Below are positions 1 through 8,826 of a stretch of DNA of 64,000 nucleotides, one piece after another. The notes below the pieces were generated by a model. That model was not told the origin of the DNA. It was given only the letters and a program-made list of their open reading frames with translations, and searched no databases. Source of the DNA: Halomonas shengliensis (GTDB taxonomy: Bacteria; Pseudomonadota; Gammaproteobacteria; Pseudomonadales; Halomonadaceae); contig NZ_FNIV01000008.1 of the NCBI RefSeq assembly GCF_900104135.1, forward strand, positions 101,667 through 165,666. The letters run 5' to 3'. Position 1 is the stretch's first letter. Every line of letters starts with the position of its first letter. Made by a program: the position numbers and the translations under genes.

Positions 1-450
1 GACCAGGCCAGCGCCTATCGCCTGGCCGCCAGCGGCGCCATCCGCGACACCGCCATCGACTACGTCGACGTGGCGGTGGTGGCCGCCGCCGAGCTGGCGC
101 GCCGCTATCCGGCGGCGCTCACCGCCCGCTACCGGCTCAAGGCGCTGCCGGCCTACACCCCCAACCCCGAGGCCGAGCGGGTCGAGGCCGACGGCCCGGC
201 CCGGGTCGATCTGCTGGCCGTAGCCGGCTTCGACGGCCATGCGATCCTGGCCGAGATCGCCAGCCGGCGCGGCGGCCTGCGCCCCGGCGGCGAGGTGGAC
301 CTGCACCGCGGCGCCGAGGTGCTGTTGCACGAGCTGCGCGATGGCAAGCTCGGCCGCCTGACCCTGGAGACCCCGGCCGATATCCCGCCCGAGCCCGTGG
401 AGGCGCCGCCCTCCGGCGAGGGTGACGCCGACGCCGGCCACACCGCATAA
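1..450 (+). CDS. ylqF: Ribosome biogenesis GTPase YlqF/RbgA, C-terminal part (5' end outside window)
   Basis: The open frame runs from base 1 to the TAA at 448-450 and gives 149 residues with no start inside the window. The sequence (RLAASGAIRDTAIDY near the start, then a segment like RRGGLRPGGEVDLHR followed by GKLGRLTLETP) matches my memory of the C-terminal helical domain of YlqF/RbgA-type circularly permuted GTPases, which assist late assembly of the large ribosomal subunit. The GTPase domain would lie upstream. The tail after the LETP motif is rich in Pro, Glu and Ala and is probably disordered. The next gene on this strand is alaA, separated by a copy of the interspersed repeat. Confidence 0.85.
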   Translation, partial: DQASAYRLAASGAIRDTAIDYVDVAVVAAAELARRYPAALTARYRLKALPAYTPNPEAERVEADGPARVDLLAVAGFDGHAILAEIASRRGGLRPGGEVDLHRGAEVLLHELRDGKLGRLTLETPADIPPEPVEAPPSGEGDADAGHTA

Positions 451-480
451 TCTTCCCAACACTGCTCACCTGGGTTGTGG

Positions 481-591
481 GGCGCCGGGGACAGGACGAA
501 GAGGAGGTCCTATGCCAGGGATGGCATCGGTAGCGCCCAGGGAAGGGTTCACAGCGCCTCCTCGCAGACCTGTCGCCGGATCAGCCCCGAT
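481..591 (+). repeat. Interspersed structured repeat, copy A (short form)
   Basis: First of six related intergenic copies. The outer arms GCCGGGGACAGG and CCTGTCGCCGG are near-perfect inverted repeats. Inside them GAGGAGG pairs with CCTCCTC. Two small hairpins follow: ATGCC/GGCAT around the loop AGGGAT (512-527) and CCC/GGG around AGGGAA (536-547). The copy lies between ylqF and alaA, in the same orientation as both, so it is probably transcribed in the alaA leader. Its 3' end (GGATCAGCCCCGA) is shared with copy D. Confidence 0.85.
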
Positions 592-639
592 CGCATGAAA
601 GCCTTGGTGAACCACCCTGGACACTGGACACCGACCGAC

Positions 640-1869
640 ATGGACACCCCCCCGATCCGGAAATCGCACAAACTGCACAACGTCTGCTATGACATCCGCG
701 GCCCGGTCCTCGACCATGCCAAGCGCCTCGAGGAGGAGGGCCAGCGCACCCTCAAGCTGAACATCGGCAACCCCGCGCCGTTCGGCTTCGAGGCCCCCGA
801 GGAGATCCTCCAGGACGTGATGCGCAACCTGCCCACCGCCCAGGGCTACTGCGACTCCAAGGGGCTCTACTCGGCGCGCAAGGCGATCATGCAGGAGTGC
901 CAGCGCAAGGAGATCCCCGGCGTCGGCATCGAGGACATCTACATCGGCAACGGCGTCTCCGAGCTGATCATGATGGCCCTCCAGGCGCTGCTCAACGACG
1001 GCGACGAGGTGCTGATCCCGGCGCCGGACTACCCGCTGTGGACCGCCGCCGCCAACCTCGCCGGCGGCCATGCCGTCCACTACCGCTGCGACGAGCAGGC
1101 CGACTGGGCGCCGGACCTGGACGACATCCGCGCCAAGGTCACCGCCCATACCCGGGCCATCGTGATCATCAACCCCAACAACCCCACCGGCGCCGTCTAC
1201 CCGCCGGCGGTGCTGCGCGAGCTGCTGGAGATCGCCCGCCAGCATGACCTGGTGGTGTTCTCCGACGAGATCTACGACAAGATCCTCTACGACGAGGTCG
1301 AGCACGTGGCCACCGGCGCCCTGGCCGGCGACGACCAGCTGGTGGTGACCTTGAACGGCCTCTCCAAGAGCTACCGCTGCGCCGGCTTCCGCTCCGGCTG
1401 GCTGACCCTCTCCGGCAGTATCGCCAAGCAGCGCGCCGCCGACTTCATCCAGGGGCTGACCATGCTCGCCTCGATGCGCCTGTGCGCCAACGTGCCGGCC
1501 CAGCACGCCATCCAGACGGCGCTCGGCGGCTACCAGTCGATCAACGACCTGATCCTGCCGGGCGGGCGCCTGCTGGCCCAGCGCGACATCACCTTCGAGA
1601 AGCTCAACGCCATCCCCGGCGTCAGCTGCGTCAAGCCGAAGGGGGCGCTCTACGCCTTCCCGCGCCTGGACCCCAAGGTGTTCAACATCCAGGACGACCA
1701 GCGCATGGTGCTCGACCTGCTGCTGCAGGAGAAGATCCTGCTGGTCCAGGGCACCGCCTTCAACTGGCCGGAGCCCGACCATGTGCGCATCGTCACCCTG
1801 CCCTGGGCCGATCAGCTCGGCGACGCCCTGGACCGTTTCGCCCGCTTCCTGTCCCGCTACCGCCAGTAG
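640..1869 (+). CDS. alaA: Glutamate-pyruvate aminotransferase AlaA
   Basis: A fold-type I PLP aminotransferase of 409 residues. It makes alanine from pyruvate with glutamate as donor. It is nearly collinear with E. coli AlaA (YfbQ) as I recall it, including NVCYDIRGPVL at the N-terminus, LKLNIGNPAPFGF, the NPNNPTGAVY loop that contacts the cofactor, the PLP lysine Lys243 in NGLSKSYR, and LLVQGTAFNWP near the C-terminus. The longest ORF begins at 475, but its first 55 codons read through the interspersed repeat and a non-conserved leader, so the ATG at 640 is preferred. No strong Shine-Dalgarno precedes it, and the ATG at 595 is an alternative. The gene stands alone before htpX. Confidence 0.93.
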   Translation: MDTPPIRKSHKLHNVCYDIRGPVLDHAKRLEEEGQRTLKLNIGNPAPFGFEAPEEILQDVMRNLPTAQGYCDSKGLYSARKAIMQECQRKEIPGVGIEDIYIGNGVSELIMMALQALLNDGDEVLIPAPDYPLWTAAANLAGGHAVHYRCDEQADWAPDLDDIRAKVTAHTRAIVIINPNNPTGAVYPPAVLRELLEIARQHDLVVFSDEIYDKILYDEVEHVATGALAGDDQLVVTLNGLSKSYRCAGFRSGWLTLSGSIAKQRAADFIQGLTMLASMRLCANVPAQHAIQTALGGYQSINDLILPGGRLLAQRDITFEKLNAIPGVSCVKPKGALYAFPRLDPKVFNIQDDQRMVLDLLLQEKILLVQGTAFNWPEPDHVRIVTLPWADQLGDALDRFARFLSRYRQ

Positions 1870-1874
1870 CGGCG

Positions 1875-1903
1875 CTTGAAACCCTCGCCGCCCGGCCGTA
1901 TCT
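1875..1903 (+). promoter_or_regulatory. Probable sigma-32 (RpoH) heat-shock promoter of htpX
   Basis: CTTGAAA at 1875-1881 is the sigma-32 -35 consensus. After a 14-base spacer comes CCGTATCT at 1896-1903, which matches six of eight positions of the CCCCATNT -10 consensus. It begins six bases after the alaA stop and lies about 70 bases upstream of the htpX start. HtpX is a known heat-shock protease, so position and function agree. Confidence 0.65.
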
Positions 1904-1972
1904 AAGCAACAGCTTGTGCATGCCGCCCCTGAGGGCGGCGCCCCTTCCGATGATCGATGGAGACCCACCGAC

Positions 1973-2878
1973 ATGATGCGAATCCTGCTCTTCCTGGCCA
2001 CCAACCTGGCGGTACTGCTGGTGGCGAGCATCACCCTGCGCCTGCTGGGCGTGGAGAGTTATCTCAGCGACCAGGGGATCAACTTCCAGAGCCTGCTGAT
2101 CTTCTGCTTCATCTTCGGCATGGCCGGCTCGATGGTCTCGCTGTTCCTCTCCAAGTGGATGGCCAAGCGCGGCACCGGCACCGTGGTGATCGAGACCCCG
2201 TCGAATGCCACCGAGAAGTGGCTGGTGGACACCGTGGCCGAGCTGGCCCGGGACGCCGGCATCAAGACCCCGGAGGTGGGCATCTTCCCCGCCCAGCAGT
2301 CCAACGCCTTCGCCACCGGCTGGAACAAGGACGACGCCCTGGTGGCGGTCTCCGCCGGGCTGCTCAACCGCATGCGCCCCGAGGAGGTGCGCGCGGTACT
2401 GGCCCACGAGATCGGCCACGTCGCCAACGGCGACATGGTCACCCTGGCGCTGATCCAGGGGGTGGTGAACACCTTCGTGATGTTCTTCGCCCGGGTGGTG
2501 GCGCACCTGGTGGACCAGTTCCTGCGCGCGCGCAGCGACGACGGCGCCGGGCTCGGCTTCATGGGCTACTTCGCGGTGGTGATCGTCGCCGAGATCGTCT
2601 TCGGCATCGTCGCCTCGGCCATCGTCGCCTGGTTCTCGCGCTTCCGCGAATACCGCGCCGACGCCTCCGGCGCCAAGCTCGCCGGCTCCGGGGCCATGAT
2701 CAACGCCCTGGCGCGGCTCAAGGCCGAGACCGAGCTGCCCGACCAGATGCCGGACACCCTGCGCGCCATGGCCATCACCAAGGGCCAGACCCGCTCGCTG
2801 ATGGAGAAGCTGTTCGCCAGCCACCCCCCGCTGGACGATCGCATCCGGGCGCTGAAGGAAGCCGCCTACCGCGAGTGA
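1973..2878 (+). CDS. htpX: Heat-shock inner-membrane zinc metalloprotease HtpX
   Basis: A peptidase family M48 membrane protease of 301 residues that helps remove damaged membrane proteins. The N-terminus [14 protein letters not shown] starts the first membrane helix, and a second helix follows at about residues 38-58. The zinc site is HEIGH at residues 145-149 with Glu226 in the sequence FREYRAD as third ligand, and two more hydrophobic segments lie between them. The ATG at 1973 is preferred over the longer frame at 1916 because it matches the family N-terminus and has GGAG about ten bases upstream. A sigma-32-like promoter precedes it and a strong hairpin follows its stop. Confidence 0.96.
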   Translation: MMRILLFLATNLAVLLVASITLRLLGVESYLSDQGINFQSLLIFCFIFGMAGSMVSLFLSKWMAKRGTGTVVIETPSNATEKWLVDTVAELARDAGIKTPEVGIFPAQQSNAFATGWNKDDALVAVSAGLLNRMRPEEVRAVLAHEIGHVANGDMVTLALIQGVVNTFVMFFARVVAHLVDQFLRARSDDGAGLGFMGYFAVVIVAEIVFGIVASAIVAWFSRFREYRADASGAKLAGSGAMINALARLKAETELPDQMPDTLRAMAITKGQTRSLMEKLFASHPPLDDRIRALKEAAYRE

Positions 2879-2901
2879 CACTGACGCGTCACCGACACGC
2901 A

Positions 2902-2927
2902 GCGGGCCCGCCGATCGGCGGGCCCGC
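2902..2927. terminator. Palindromic hairpin between convergent htpX and pdxB
   Basis: GCGGGCCCGCCGA pairs perfectly with its mirror half through base 2927, giving a GC-only stem. TTGCGTTT follows on the plus strand. The perfect symmetry and convergent neighbours suggest a bidirectional terminator. Confidence 0.75.
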
Positions 2928-2952
2928 TTGCGTTTCCACTCCTCCCGTCAGG

Positions 2953-4116
2953 CTAGGCGGTGGTGACCCGGACCCCCGACCCCGCGAGCCACCGCGCCGT
3001 CTCCCGCTCCCCCGCCGGCAGCGCCACCTCGAGGGTGGCGAACTCCCGACGCAGCGGGTAGTCGGCGCGGCAGGCGTCGAAGCCGGCGGCCATGCCCCGG
3101 GCGCGATGCTCGCGGCGCAGGGCGTCATGATCGCGACGCGGGTCGTAGACGGCGCGCATGGCCAGGCGCAGGGCCTCCTCGGGGCCGAGCCCCGGCCCCA
3201 GCACCAGGCCGGCGAGAGGCGGCGCCGGCAACAGGTCGTCGAGGGTCACCCGGCACGGCAGGCCGAGGGCCTGGCAGAGTGCGCGGGTGACCTGATGGGT
3301 GCCACGCAGCTTGCCGTCCAGGCTGTAGCCGGCGACATGGGGGGTGGCGATCTCGGCGAGGTCGCGCAGGGCGGCGTCGATGGCAGGCTCCTGCTCCCAG
3401 ACGTCGAGCACCGCGGCGATATCGGCCTGCCCCGCCAGGCGCGCACGCAGCGCATCGCCCGCCACGCAGTCGCCCCGCCCGGCGTTGAGCAGCACCGTCC
3501 CCGGCGCCAGGGAGGCGATGCGCTGGGCATCCAGCAGGTGGCGGGTGGCATGGGGGCCCTCCCCTACCAGCGGGGTGTGCAGGCAGAGCACGTCGCAGGC
3601 CTCGATCAGGGCATCGAGGGAGACGAAGCGGGCGGCCTGCTCGGGCGGGACGTCGCCGGCCTCGACCCGCGGCGAGTCACAGGCCAGCGAGTCGATGCCC
3701 ATGGCCGAGAGGCGCGCGAGCAGGCGCCCGCCCACGTTGCCGGCGCCTACCACGCCCACCCGGCGCTCCGCCAGCCGCCAGCCCTGGCGCTCGGCGAGGG
3801 TCGAGAGGCTCACCAGCACGTAGTCGACCACCGCCTCGGCGTTGCAGCCCGGGGCACTGGCGAAGGCGATGCCTCGCTCGGCCAGCAGCGCGCTGTCCAC
3901 ATGGTCGGTGCCGATGGTGCAGGTGCCCACGAAGCGTAGCCGCCGCGCCTCGGCCAGCAGCGCGGCATCAACCCGGGTGATGGAGCGCACCACCAGGGCA
4001 TCGACGTCACGCAGGTCGGCGGGGGCGATCTGGCGCCCCGGGCGGCGCACCACCTCGCCCAGCGGGGCGAGGCAGGCGTCGGCAGCAGGCACGTTGGCGT
4101 CGACGAGGATCTTCAT
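2953..4116 (-). CDS. pdxB: Erythronate-4-phosphate dehydrogenase PdxB
   Basis: A D-2-hydroxyacid dehydrogenase of 387 residues. It oxidises 4-phospho-D-erythronate in the DXP-dependent branch of pyridoxal phosphate synthesis. The N-terminus MKILVDANVPAADA and the motif GTCTIGTDHVD are typical of PdxB. The Rossmann fingerprint GAGNVG sits at residues 124-129, and NAGRGD and ATPHVAGYS mark the catalytic half. The C-terminal ~100 residues correspond to the PdxB dimerisation domain, which distinguishes it from SerA. PdxB makes the cofactor used by the nearby aminotransferases AlaA and GabT. It is transcribed away from the WGR gene at 4209, with 92 bases between them. Confidence 0.95.
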   Translation of the reverse strand: MKILVDANVPAADACLAPLGEVVRRPGRQIAPADLRDVDALVVRSITRVDAALLAEARRLRFVGTCTIGTDHVDSALLAERGIAFASAPGCNAEAVVDYVLVSLSTLAERQGWRLAERRVGVVGAGNVGGRLLARLSAMGIDSLACDSPRVEAGDVPPEQAARFVSLDALIEACDVLCLHTPLVGEGPHATRHLLDAQRIASLAPGTVLLNAGRGDCVAGDALRARLAGQADIAAVLDVWEQEPAIDAALRDLAEIATPHVAGYSLDGKLRGTHQVTRALCQALGLPCRVTLDDLLPAPPLAGLVLGPGLGPEEALRLAMRAVYDPRRDHDALRREHRARGMAAGFDACRADYPLRREFATLEVALPAGERETARWLAGSGVRVTTA

Positions 4117-4208
4117 GGCACGTTGTCCGCCTCCGGCAAGCCATTACAATAGGCCACCACCTTACCACTTCGCCGCCCAGGCCGGCACGCAGCAGCGCGG
4201 GAGCTTCG

Positions 4209-4487
4209 ATGATCATTCGCTGGGAAACCGACCATGACTATGTGCTGGTGCACATCCACCAGGACATGTTCGGCGACTGGATCTTCAGTCGTGCCTGGGG
4301 CCAGATCGGCACCCAGTTCGGCGGCCTGCGCCACCAGCTGGCCGACGATCGCGACCAGGCGCTGATGTGGCTGGCGGACGAGGCCACCATCCAGGCCTCA
4401 CGGGGCTTTCGCAAGGTGCTGGAGGAAGAGGATCACACCCCGGAGGGGCGCGAGGCGGTCAGCCAGCTCTCGCTGCTGGGGCCCTAA
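4209..4487 (+). CDS. Small WGR-domain-like protein
   Basis: 92 residues, almost wholly one domain. The pattern is an early strand (YVLVHIHQD), then FGDWIFSRAWGQIG at residues 21-34, then a conserved-looking helix (RDQALMWLADEATIQASRGF). This matches the WGR fold, a small nucleic-acid-associated domain known from PARPs and bacterial MolR-like proteins, in which Trp-Gly-Arg is the signature; here it is Trp-Gly-Gln. Stand-alone WGR proteins are common in proteobacteria but have no assigned function that I know of. The gene is divergent from pdxB and convergent with the glutaredoxin-like gene. Confidence 0.7.
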   Translation: MIIRWETDHDYVLVHIHQDMFGDWIFSRAWGQIGTQFGGLRHQLADDRDQALMWLADEATIQASRGFRKVLEEEDHTPEGREAVSQLSLLGP

Positions 4488-4570
4488 GCGGGCCAGCGGC
4501 CCAGAGGCATAACGCCTCGGGCTACCCCTGGCGCCTTGCACCTTGATTCCTTGTGCCCGGCGACGCCGGA

Positions 4571-4918
4571 CTATCCCAGATAGCGCCTGCCGCCGCGCAT
4601 CGTCGCCGGCCGCACCTCGCGCGGCTCGTCCTCGCCGGAAAGCTCGCGCGCGAGTGACGACCAGGCCGCTTCATCCAGCCAGCCCCGGGGCTTCAGCCAG
4701 GCAGCCAGCCGTTCGGGCTCGAAGCCGCGATCGAGTTCGTCACCCTCGCCATCGACAAGCACCGGGATGCGCACCCCGTAGCGCGCCATCAGCCGCTCAT
4801 CCTCGCTGATCTCGACCCGCTCGAGGATCGGCGGCTCGTGACAGAGCCGTGCCAGCAACGCCTCCAGCTGGGTGCAGAGGTGGCAGCCCAGGGTGGTGTA
4901 GAGGGTAAGCCGGATCAT
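4571..4918 (-). CDS. Glutaredoxin-like thiol-disulfide protein (DUF836 type)
   Basis: 115 residues. The first 70 form a compact thioredoxin-fold unit that starts LTLYTTLGCHLC, with the redox pair Cys12-x-x-Cys15, and contains the cis-proline segment YGVRIPVLV. This resembles the DUF836/glutaredoxin-like family. About 40 extra residues at the C-terminus have no clear family match. The start ATG at 4918 overlaps the rlmL stop by four bases (ATGA), so the two are translationally coupled and the product is likely made with RlmL. No substrate can be inferred. Fusion of the two frames is excluded because they differ in phase. Confidence 0.8.
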   Translation of the reverse strand: MIRLTLYTTLGCHLCTQLEALLARLCHEPPILERVEISEDERLMARYGVRIPVLVDGEGDELDRGFEPERLAAWLKPRGWLDEAAWSSLARELSGEDEPREVRPATMRGGRRYLG

Positions 4919-7143
4919 GCGCCGCCCCCTCTCCGGGATTCCCGATGGCGGATCAGGAAGACATGGTGCAGGTCGGGATTCCGAGAGAAGTCCGGGTCGA
5001 AGGTCCGCGCCGAGATCTCCTCCACCGCGTAGTGCTCCGCCAGGTCGCCGTCCAGGGTGAAGCGGCGCTGGTTGTTGGAGAACACCAGGGTGCCGCCCGG
5101 GGCAAGGCGGGCCATGGCCAGGCGCACCAGGCGGCCGTGGTCGCGCTGGATATCGAGGGTGTCCGCCATCTTCTTGGAGTTGGAGAAGGTCGGCGGGTCC
5201 ATGAAGATCAGGTCGAACTCGGCGCGCGCGCCCTGCAGCCAGCGCAGGCAGTCGTCGCGTACCACCCGGTGCCGGCCGGGGTCGAGGCGGTTCAGGGCGA
5301 AGTTGTCCCGGGCCCACTGCAGGTAGGTATTGGAGAGGTCGACGCTGACGCTCTCGCTGGCCCCGCCCAGGGCCGCCTGCACGGTGGCCGCCCCGGTGTA
5401 GCAGAAGAGGTTGAGGAAACGCCTGCCCGCGGCCATCTCGCCCAGCATCCTGCGCACCGGCCGGTGGTCGAGAAACAGCCCGGTATCCAGGTAGTCGCGC
5501 AGGTTGACCCACAGCCTGGCCGGCCCTTCGCGGACCTCGAAGCGCTCGCCGGTGGCGGCCTGCTTCTGGTACTGGTCGCGCCCGCTCTGGCGCTGGCGAC
5601 GCTTGACCACCACCCGGGCGGAATCCACCTCGAGCACCTCGGGGATCACCGCCAGCGCCTCGTGAAGCCGCTTCTGGGCCTGGGCGGCGTCCACGGACTT
5701 CGGCGCCGCATACTCCTGGACGTGCACCCGGTCGCCATAGACGTCCACCGCCACCGCGTACTCCGGCATGTCGGCATCGTAGAGCCGGTAGCAGGGCTCG
5801 CCGCTCTTCTTGAGCCACTTCCTCAGCCGCTTGCGGTTCTTCTCCAGGCGGTTGGCGAACATCTGCGCTCCCTCGGAGCGCGTCGGGACGGGAGCAACCT
5901 CGGCGTCATCACCGCCCTCGGGCACCGCCATCAGCAACAGCTTCGCCTCAAGGGGGCCGTTGCGCAGCGCATACTGCTTATGGGCACGCAGGCCGATGCG
6001 ATGCCCCAGGTCCGGGTTGGCGGTGAACACCGCCAGGGCCCAGCCGGGGAAGGCGGCGCGTACCCGTTCGCCCAGTCGCGCGTAGAGCGTGACCAGCTCC
6101 GGCAGCTCGCCCAGGCGCTCGCCGTAGGGCGGGTTGGTGATCACCAGCCCCGCCGGCGCCTCCTCGAGCCCCGCGGGGCGCTCGAGCTCGGCCAGGCCCG
6201 CCCCCCGCAGCGTGATCAGCGCCGGGATGCCGGCGCGCATGGCGTTGGCCTTGGCCGCGGCGAGGGCCGCCGGGCTCTGGTCGAAGCCGAACAGGCGCGA
6301 GCGGCAGCGCCGGCGGCCGATGCCGGCCCGCGCCTCGGCCTCGCGCCTGAGCTCGCGCCAGGCGGCCTCGTCATGACCGGCCCAGCCGTGGAAGCCGAAG
6401 CGCTCCCGTGCAAGGCCCGGGGCGATGTCGGCGGCCATCATGGCGGCCTCGATCAGCAGGGTGCCGGCGCCGCACAGCGGATCCACCAGCGGTGCCCCCT
6501 GGCGCGCCAGCGCCGGCCAGCCCGAGCGCACCAGCAGCGCCGCGGCGAGGTTCTCCTTGAGCGGGGCGTGGCCGACGTCGCGCCGGTAGCCGCGACGGTG
6601 CAGGCTCTCCCCGGCGAGGTCGATGCCCAGGACGAGGCGTCCGCGGTGCAGGTGGGCGTAGAGGCGCAGGTCGGGGGCCTTGATGTCCACCGAAGGGCGC
6701 GCCTGCCCGCGGGCCTGCAGCCGCTCTACCACGCCGTCCTTGACCGTCTGGGCGCCGAAGCGGGTATGGCGGATCTCGTCGCTGCGACCATGGAAGTCCA
6801 CCGCCAGGGTGCGGCCCTCGGCCAGGTGCTGCTCCCAGGGCAGCGCCGCTGCGGCGAGGCGCAACGCCTCGGGGGTGGCGACGCCCTCCTCCCGGGCGAG
6901 ACAGAGGATCACCCGGTTGGCCAGGCGTGACCAGAGGCAGAGGCGGTAGGCGGTGGCGACATCGCCGGCGGCGCTCACCGCCCCCACGGTGCGCTTGCCG
7001 GGGGTGGCGCCGAGGGCCTCCAGCTCCTCGGCCAGCAGCTCCTCGAGGCCGCGTGGGCAGGTCACCAGGAGGTCGAGGGGGGAAGGGGCTTGGGTCGAAG
7101 TCATGTCGGGTACCGCGGCGGCAATAGGATGAATGTGCGCCAT
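4915..7143 (-). CDS. rlmL: Bifunctional 23S rRNA methyltransferase RlmKL
   Basis: 742 residues with two S-adenosylmethionine-dependent domains. The N-terminal half has a THUMP region (about residues 60-170) and a methyltransferase with the NPPYGERLGE motif, corresponding to RlmL (m2G2445). The C-terminal half carries LNLFCYTGAATVQAALGGA for cofactor binding and DPPTFSNSKK as catalytic motif, corresponding to RlmK (m7G2069). The length fits the fused gammaproteobacterial enzyme. The start is uncertain: the internal Met at 7104 (MTSTQAPSPLDLLVTCP) aligns better with Pseudomonas proteins than the ORF start, and neither has a clear ribosome-binding site. The gene is divergent from rmf. Confidence 0.94.
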   Translation of the reverse strand: MAHIHPIAAAVPDMTSTQAPSPLDLLVTCPRGLEELLAEELEALGATPGKRTVGAVSAAGDVATAYRLCLWSRLANRVILCLAREEGVATPEALRLAAAALPWEQHLAEGRTLAVDFHGRSDEIRHTRFGAQTVKDGVVERLQARGQARPSVDIKAPDLRLYAHLHRGRLVLGIDLAGESLHRRGYRRDVGHAPLKENLAAALLVRSGWPALARQGAPLVDPLCGAGTLLIEAAMMAADIAPGLARERFGFHGWAGHDEAAWRELRREAEARAGIGRRRCRSRLFGFDQSPAALAAAKANAMRAGIPALITLRGAGLAELERPAGLEEAPAGLVITNPPYGERLGELPELVTLYARLGERVRAAFPGWALAVFTANPDLGHRIGLRAHKQYALRNGPLEAKLLLMAVPEGGDDAEVAPVPTRSEGAQMFANRLEKNRKRLRKWLKKSGEPCYRLYDADMPEYAVAVDVYGDRVHVQEYAAPKSVDAAQAQKRLHEALAVIPEVLEVDSARVVVKRRQRQSGRDQYQKQAATGERFEVREGPARLWVNLRDYLDTGLFLDHRPVRRMLGEMAAGRRFLNLFCYTGAATVQAALGGASESVSVDLSNTYLQWARDNFALNRLDPGRHRVVRDDCLRWLQGARAEFDLIFMDPPTFSNSKKMADTLDIQRDHGRLVRLAMARLAPGGTLVFSNNQRRFTLDGDLAEHYAVEEISARTFDPDFSRNPDLHHVFLIRHRESRRGGGA

Positions 7144-7337
7144 GACAGGCGCTTGAACGCGCTGTTACAAATCGATGGTCGACAACCCGGATCAGGATGG
7201 GCTATCAATAGGTCAGTAGCTACTGGAAACACGCATGCGTTCCTGTCAGCGGGCCCCTCACCCGGCCCGTGGTACGTTACGGCTCGGCCTGATGTCGCAG
7301 GCCTGGCCAGTCAGATACCTTTTCAAGAGGTAGTCCA

Positions 7338-7544
7338 ATGAAACGACAGAAACGTGATCGCTTCCAGCGTGCCTATATCCATGGCTACAAGGCAGGTGTC
7401 TCAGGTCGCTCCCGCGATGACTGTCCGAGTCAGGACGTCAATCTTCGCGAATACTGGATGAGCGGTTGGCGTGAAGGTCGTGGGGATCATTGGGCCGGCA
7501 TGACCGGTGTCTCCGGCATCCACAAGAACCCCATGGTGGTGTGA
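7338..7544 (+). CDS. rmf: Ribosome modulation factor RMF
   Basis: 68 residues, very basic. Full-length matches are QRAYIHGYKAGVSGRSRDDCP and YWMSGWREGRGDHWAGMTG. RMF dimerises 70S ribosomes into inactive 100S particles in stationary phase. The ATG at 7338 has GAGGTAG nine bases upstream. The 194-base leader between divergent rlmL and rmf must hold the promoter, but I could not place -10 and -35 elements with confidence. A strong intrinsic terminator follows, so this is a monocistronic unit. Confidence 0.97.
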   Translation: MKRQKRDRFQRAYIHGYKAGVSGRSRDDCPSQDVNLREYWMSGWREGRGDHWAGMTGVSGIHKNPMVV

Positions 7545-7571
7545 TCCCGCAAGCGGTTCACGCTTCCCCCG

Positions 7572-7597
7572 AGCCCGCGCAGCGTCGCGGGCTTTTT
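7572..7597 (+). terminator. Intrinsic terminator of rmf
   Basis: AGCCCGCG and CGCGGGCT form an 8-bp GC-rich stem around a six-base loop, followed directly by TTTTT. It lies 28 bases after the rmf stop. Confidence 0.93.
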
Positions 7598-7628
7598 GCG
7601 TCCGGGCATCGCCACCGAGCGATCCGCG

Positions 7629-8645
7629 TCAGGCCCCGTCGCGCAGGGCCCGGGCGCACTCCCCCACCAGCTCGGGCCCGCGGTAGATGAAGCCCGAGTA
7701 GAGCTGCACCAGGTCCGCCCCGGCCTGGCGCTTGGCCAGCGCCGCCTCGCCGCTGTCGATGCCGCCCACGCCGATGATCGGCATCTCGGGCAGCTGGCGG
7801 CGCAGCTCGCGGATGACGGCGTTGGAGGCCTCGAACACCGGCCGCCCGGAGAGCCCCCCCGCCTCCTCGGCGTGGGCCAGGCCCGCCACCCCCTCCCGGG
7901 ACACGGTGGTGTTGGTGGCGATCACCCCATCGATGGCGTTGTCGGCCAGGCACCTGGCCACCAGCCCCACCTCCTCGGCGTCCATGTCGGGGGCGATCTT
8001 CACCGCCAGCGGCACCCGCCGGCCGCTTTCGCGGTCCAGGCGCGTGCCCGCCTCACGCAGCGCCGAGAGCAGGCCGTCGAGGTGCTCACCGAACTGCAGG
8101 TTGCGCAGCCCCGGGGTGTTGGGCGAGGAGATGTTGACGGTGACGTAGTGGGCGTGGGCATGCACCTTCTCCAGGCACGCCAGGTAGTCGTCCACCGCGC
8201 GCTCAACCGGCGTGGTCAGGTTCTTGCCGATGTTGATGCCGATCACGCCATCGTAGCGGCTGGCACGCACCCGGGCCACCAGGTGGTCGACCCCGGCGTT
8301 GTTGAAGCCCATGCGGTTGATGATGGCGCCGGCCTCGGGCAGACGGAACAGCCGCGGGCGGGGGTTGCCGGGCTGGGGCCGGGGGGTCACGGTGCCCACC
8401 TCGACGAAGCCGAAGCCCAGGGCGCCCAGGGCATCCAGGTGGTCGGCGTTCTTGTCGAGCCCCGCGGCCAGCCCCACCCGGTTGGGGAAGCTCAGCCCCA
8501 TCAGCTCCACCGGATCCGCGACACGACCACCGCCGAGTCGCGCCGCCAGTCCCAGCCGCCCGGCCAGGTCGAGCCCCCTGAGCGACACGTCGTGGGCGGT
8601 CTCGGGATCCAGGCGGAAGAGCAGCGAGCGGGCGAGGGAATACAT
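7629..8645 (-). CDS. pyrD: Dihydroorotate dehydrogenase (quinone), class 2
   Basis: 338 residues. It oxidises dihydroorotate to orotate in pyrimidine synthesis and passes electrons to the quinone pool. The N-terminal amphipathic segment ([19 protein letters not shown]) is typical of membrane-associated class 2 enzymes. Further matches are [16 protein letters not shown], the FMN region [14 protein letters not shown] with the catalytic Ser of class 2 enzymes, [15 protein letters not shown] and the C-terminal [11 protein letters not shown] phosphate-binding loop. The gene is divergent from mgtE with a 181-base spacer and ends near the rmf terminator. Confidence 0.97.
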   Translation of the reverse strand: MYSLARSLLFRLDPETAHDVSLRGLDLAGRLGLAARLGGGRVADPVELMGLSFPNRVGLAAGLDKNADHLDALGALGFGFVEVGTVTPRPQPGNPRPRLFRLPEAGAIINRMGFNNAGVDHLVARVRASRYDGVIGINIGKNLTTPVERAVDDYLACLEKVHAHAHYVTVNISSPNTPGLRNLQFGEHLDGLLSALREAGTRLDRESGRRVPLAVKIAPDMDAEEVGLVARCLADNAIDGVIATNTTVSREGVAGLAHAEEAGGLSGRPVFEASNAVIRELRRQLPEMPIIGVGGIDSGEAALAKRQAGADLVQLYSGFIYRGPELVGECARALRDGA

Positions 8646-8826
8646 GGCATCTCCTGGCGATGGGCGGGAGGGGGCGAGGGTGCCGAGCGAGGGCGGGCGT
8701 GAGTATAGCAGCGCGGCGGCCGCGAAACGACGCCGGCGCAGGACAGCTCCGGGGGGTTTTGTGATCTACTAGGGGAAGAGACGACGGAGGGTGCCGCGGC
8801 ACCGTCACACCGCCAGGGAGAACCGC

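Noticed and set aside
475..639. N-terminal extension of AlaA by 55 residues
   Set aside because: The extension is translated repeat copy A and does not resemble AlaA N-termini.
4945..6930. A 661-codon open frame opposite rlmL
   Set aside because: Same reason: composition is biased and lacks any motif, while rlmL has both methyltransferase signatures.
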